42,838 nt of DNA, taken from assembly GCA_003021655.1 (NCBI GenBank), contig PXRP01000060.1:1-42838 (forward strand). Reading direction: 5' to 3'. The position numbers and the translations under genes are program-made. This DNA comes from Halobacteriales archaeon QS_4_69_31 (GTDB taxonomy: Archaea; Halobacteriota; Halobacteria; Halobacteriales; Haloarculaceae). The notes under the pieces were generated by a model, which was given only the letters and a program-made list of their open reading frames with translations, made no database searches and had not been told where the DNA came from. Positions within the stretch are counted from its first letter, which is position 1. Every line of letters begins with the position of its first letter. Of the stretch, positions 42,037 to 42,838 are shown piece by piece.

Positions 42037-42243
42037 ATGAAGCGCAAGACGGTCCCCGTCGCCGGGATGTCCTGTGACGGTTGCGAGGAGACGGTCGAGA
42101 CGGCCCTCCTGCGCGTCGACGGCGTGGCGCACGTCACGGCGGACCACGAGACCGGCACCGTCGAGGTCGTCGCCGAGGACGACGTGACCGACGCGGACGT
42201 CGACGCCGCGATCGAGCGGGCGGGCTACGAGGTCAGGGAGTGA
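42037..42243 (+). CDS. Heavy-metal-associated (HMA) domain protein, copper-chaperone-like
   Basis: A 68-residue single HMA domain. MKRKTVPVAGMSCDGC places the Cu(I)-binding CxxC at residues 13-16, in the standard GMxCxxC context, and the remaining strands (VAHVTADHETGTVEVVAED, AAIERAGYEV) fit the ferredoxin-like fold. It probably hands copper to an ATPase or regulator encoded elsewhere. ATG 42037 gives the usual length; an upstream TTG at 42010 would overlap the promoter. Confidence 0.92.
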   Translation: MKRKTVPVAGMSCDGCEETVETALLRVDGVAHVTADHETGTVEVVAEDDVTDADVDAAIERAGYEVRE

Positions 42244-42463
42244 ACGGTCCCCCCTCCGCGAGAGTGGTCGTGACGTCCCGGTCGCTGGCGACCTCGACCA
42301 CGAGGGCGGTCGTGACGTCCCCGTCGCCGAGGACCGCCTCGTCGTCCGCCGGGGTGGCGGGGTTACCGTCTTCACCGCGAGGACCGAGTGCGTTACGATA
42401 CGGAATTGATAGAGATACGAGCGCATACCCCCGCCTTTCCGTGAGTGACGAGAGTTCCGACAC
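42233..42463 (-). CDS. Doubtful 76-residue reading frame
   Basis: A GTG-started frame ending 11 bp inside the 3' end of the HMA gene on the other strand. The C-terminal half (about 45 codons) has the high third-position GC of real genes and a DVTTALVVEVASDRDVTTTL repeat; the N-terminal half lies in AT-richer, promoter-like DNA. No family is recognised. The rest of the gap 42244-42582 shows no gene. Confidence 0.25.
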   Translation of the reverse strand: MSELSSLTERRGYALVSLSIPYRNALGPRGEDGNPATPADDEAVLGDGDVTTALVVEVASDRDVTTTLAEGGPFTP

Positions 42464-42582
42464 CGGTCGGAACCGAGGAGTGGACAGGCGGGGGTCGAGC
42501 GGACACCATAGTGTGAAAAACCACTGTTCTACTTCAGTGCCGGATTTCCCACTGTTTCCGAAACTTATTTGCTAAACGTGAG

Positions 42583-42838
42583 TCAGAGGGATAGGGAATC
42601 CCGAATCGCCGCGATGACCCCGCCCGAAGAGTCCGCACTGGCCCGCTTCTCGTCGGCGAGTCGTTCGAGTTCGTCGAACAGGGTCTCTACCTGACGTTCT
42701 ATTTCGTCCCGGACTTCACGGACGGTCTCCATGTCTTGACCGTCCGGGTTTACGAGGTCCCACTCGTGCGACTCGACGCCATACTGTGCGGGGTTGAATT
42801 TCGTGATGGAGCACCCCATCGTGATCAAATAATCAGTG
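42583..42838 (-). CDS. Arsenate reductase/low-molecular-weight phosphatase (ArsC type), C-terminal part
   Basis: The frame is open to the right edge of the window, so the N-terminal half with the catalytic CxxxxxR loop lies outside. The visible 84 residues include DYLITMGCS and then VESHEWDLVNPDGQDMETVR and RDEIERQVETLFDEL, the C-terminal pattern of LMW-phosphatase-type ArsC proteins: the TMGC strand, the W-x-L-x-D/NP-x-G acid loop and the final helix. An internal TTG at 42828 is not the true start. Such enzymes reduce arsenate to arsenite; a general tyrosine phosphatase is also possible. Confidence 0.8.
   Translation of the reverse strand, partial: TDYLITMGCSITKFNPAQYGVESHEWDLVNPDGQDMETVREVRDEIERQVETLFDELERLADEKRASADSSGGVIAAIRDSLSL

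Overview
The window is chromosomal DNA from a halophilic archaeon of the class Halobacteria. Base composition is very GC-rich and the predicted proteins are acidic. Several small families are ones I know only from haloarchaea (DUF5786, amphi-Trp/DUF1508, an F420-linked NADP oxidoreductase, a MinD-like ATPase without the P-loop lysine). Many genes have a TATA-like box 25-30 bp before the start codon, as expected for leaderless transcripts. The genus cannot be fixed from the sequence; a Haloarcula/Halosimplex-type organism is a guess. I saw no rRNA, tRNA, CRISPR array, insertion sequence or integrase.

Layout. 1-600: 3' end of a sugar-phosphate isomerase-like gene and an AT-rich gap. 0.6-9.7 kb: housekeeping and accessory metabolism (carotenoid oxygenase, cation diffusion facilitator with an Mn-type metal site, Tat lipoprotein with FG-GAP-like repeats, HIT hydrolase, methionine aminopeptidase, Usp, amidohydrolase, F420:NADP oxidoreductase, HAD phosphatase). 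9.8-12 kb: archaemetzincin and small proteins. 12-26 kb: IlvE, an LLM flavin/F420 enzyme, an M24 protein with an altered metal site, HemL with a Cys-rich insert, an AstE/AspA-like protein, citrate synthase, an SDR epimerase, a Taw2-like tRNA enzyme, and two divergent paralogous GCS2-type ligases. Two intergenic tandem repeats (24 bp and 27 bp units) lie here.

26-37.5 kb is a nitrogen-acquisition island. Two tandem copies of an amtB-glnK-lrp cassette are followed by genes on the other strand for nitrite reductase (nirA), nitrate/nitrite transporter (narK) and assimilatory nitrate reductase (nasA). Nitrate would be imported by NarK and reduced to nitrite (NasA) and ammonium (NirA); ammonium would enter by the two Amt channels, gated by GlnK, with Lrp-type regulators made from the same operons. 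The first glnK is broken by an 82-bp deletion, yet its 5' part is about 98% identical to the intact copy, which points to recent gene conversion. Both amtB promoters share an extended element and long hairpin-bearing leaders. narK and nirA share a GTAAACG-N7-TATA arrangement, and nirA has a 28-bp palindrome near its predicted transcription start.

37.6-42.8 kb: a DUF5786-DUF99-uracil-DNA glycosylase-MinD-like group, an MBL-fold hydrolase, PCNA, a small unknown, a copper-chaperone-like HMA protein and the C-terminal part of an ArsC-type arsenate reductase cut by the window edge.

The strongest leads are the decayed but converted glnK1 within the duplicated cassette, and the shared cis-elements of the nitrogen genes.
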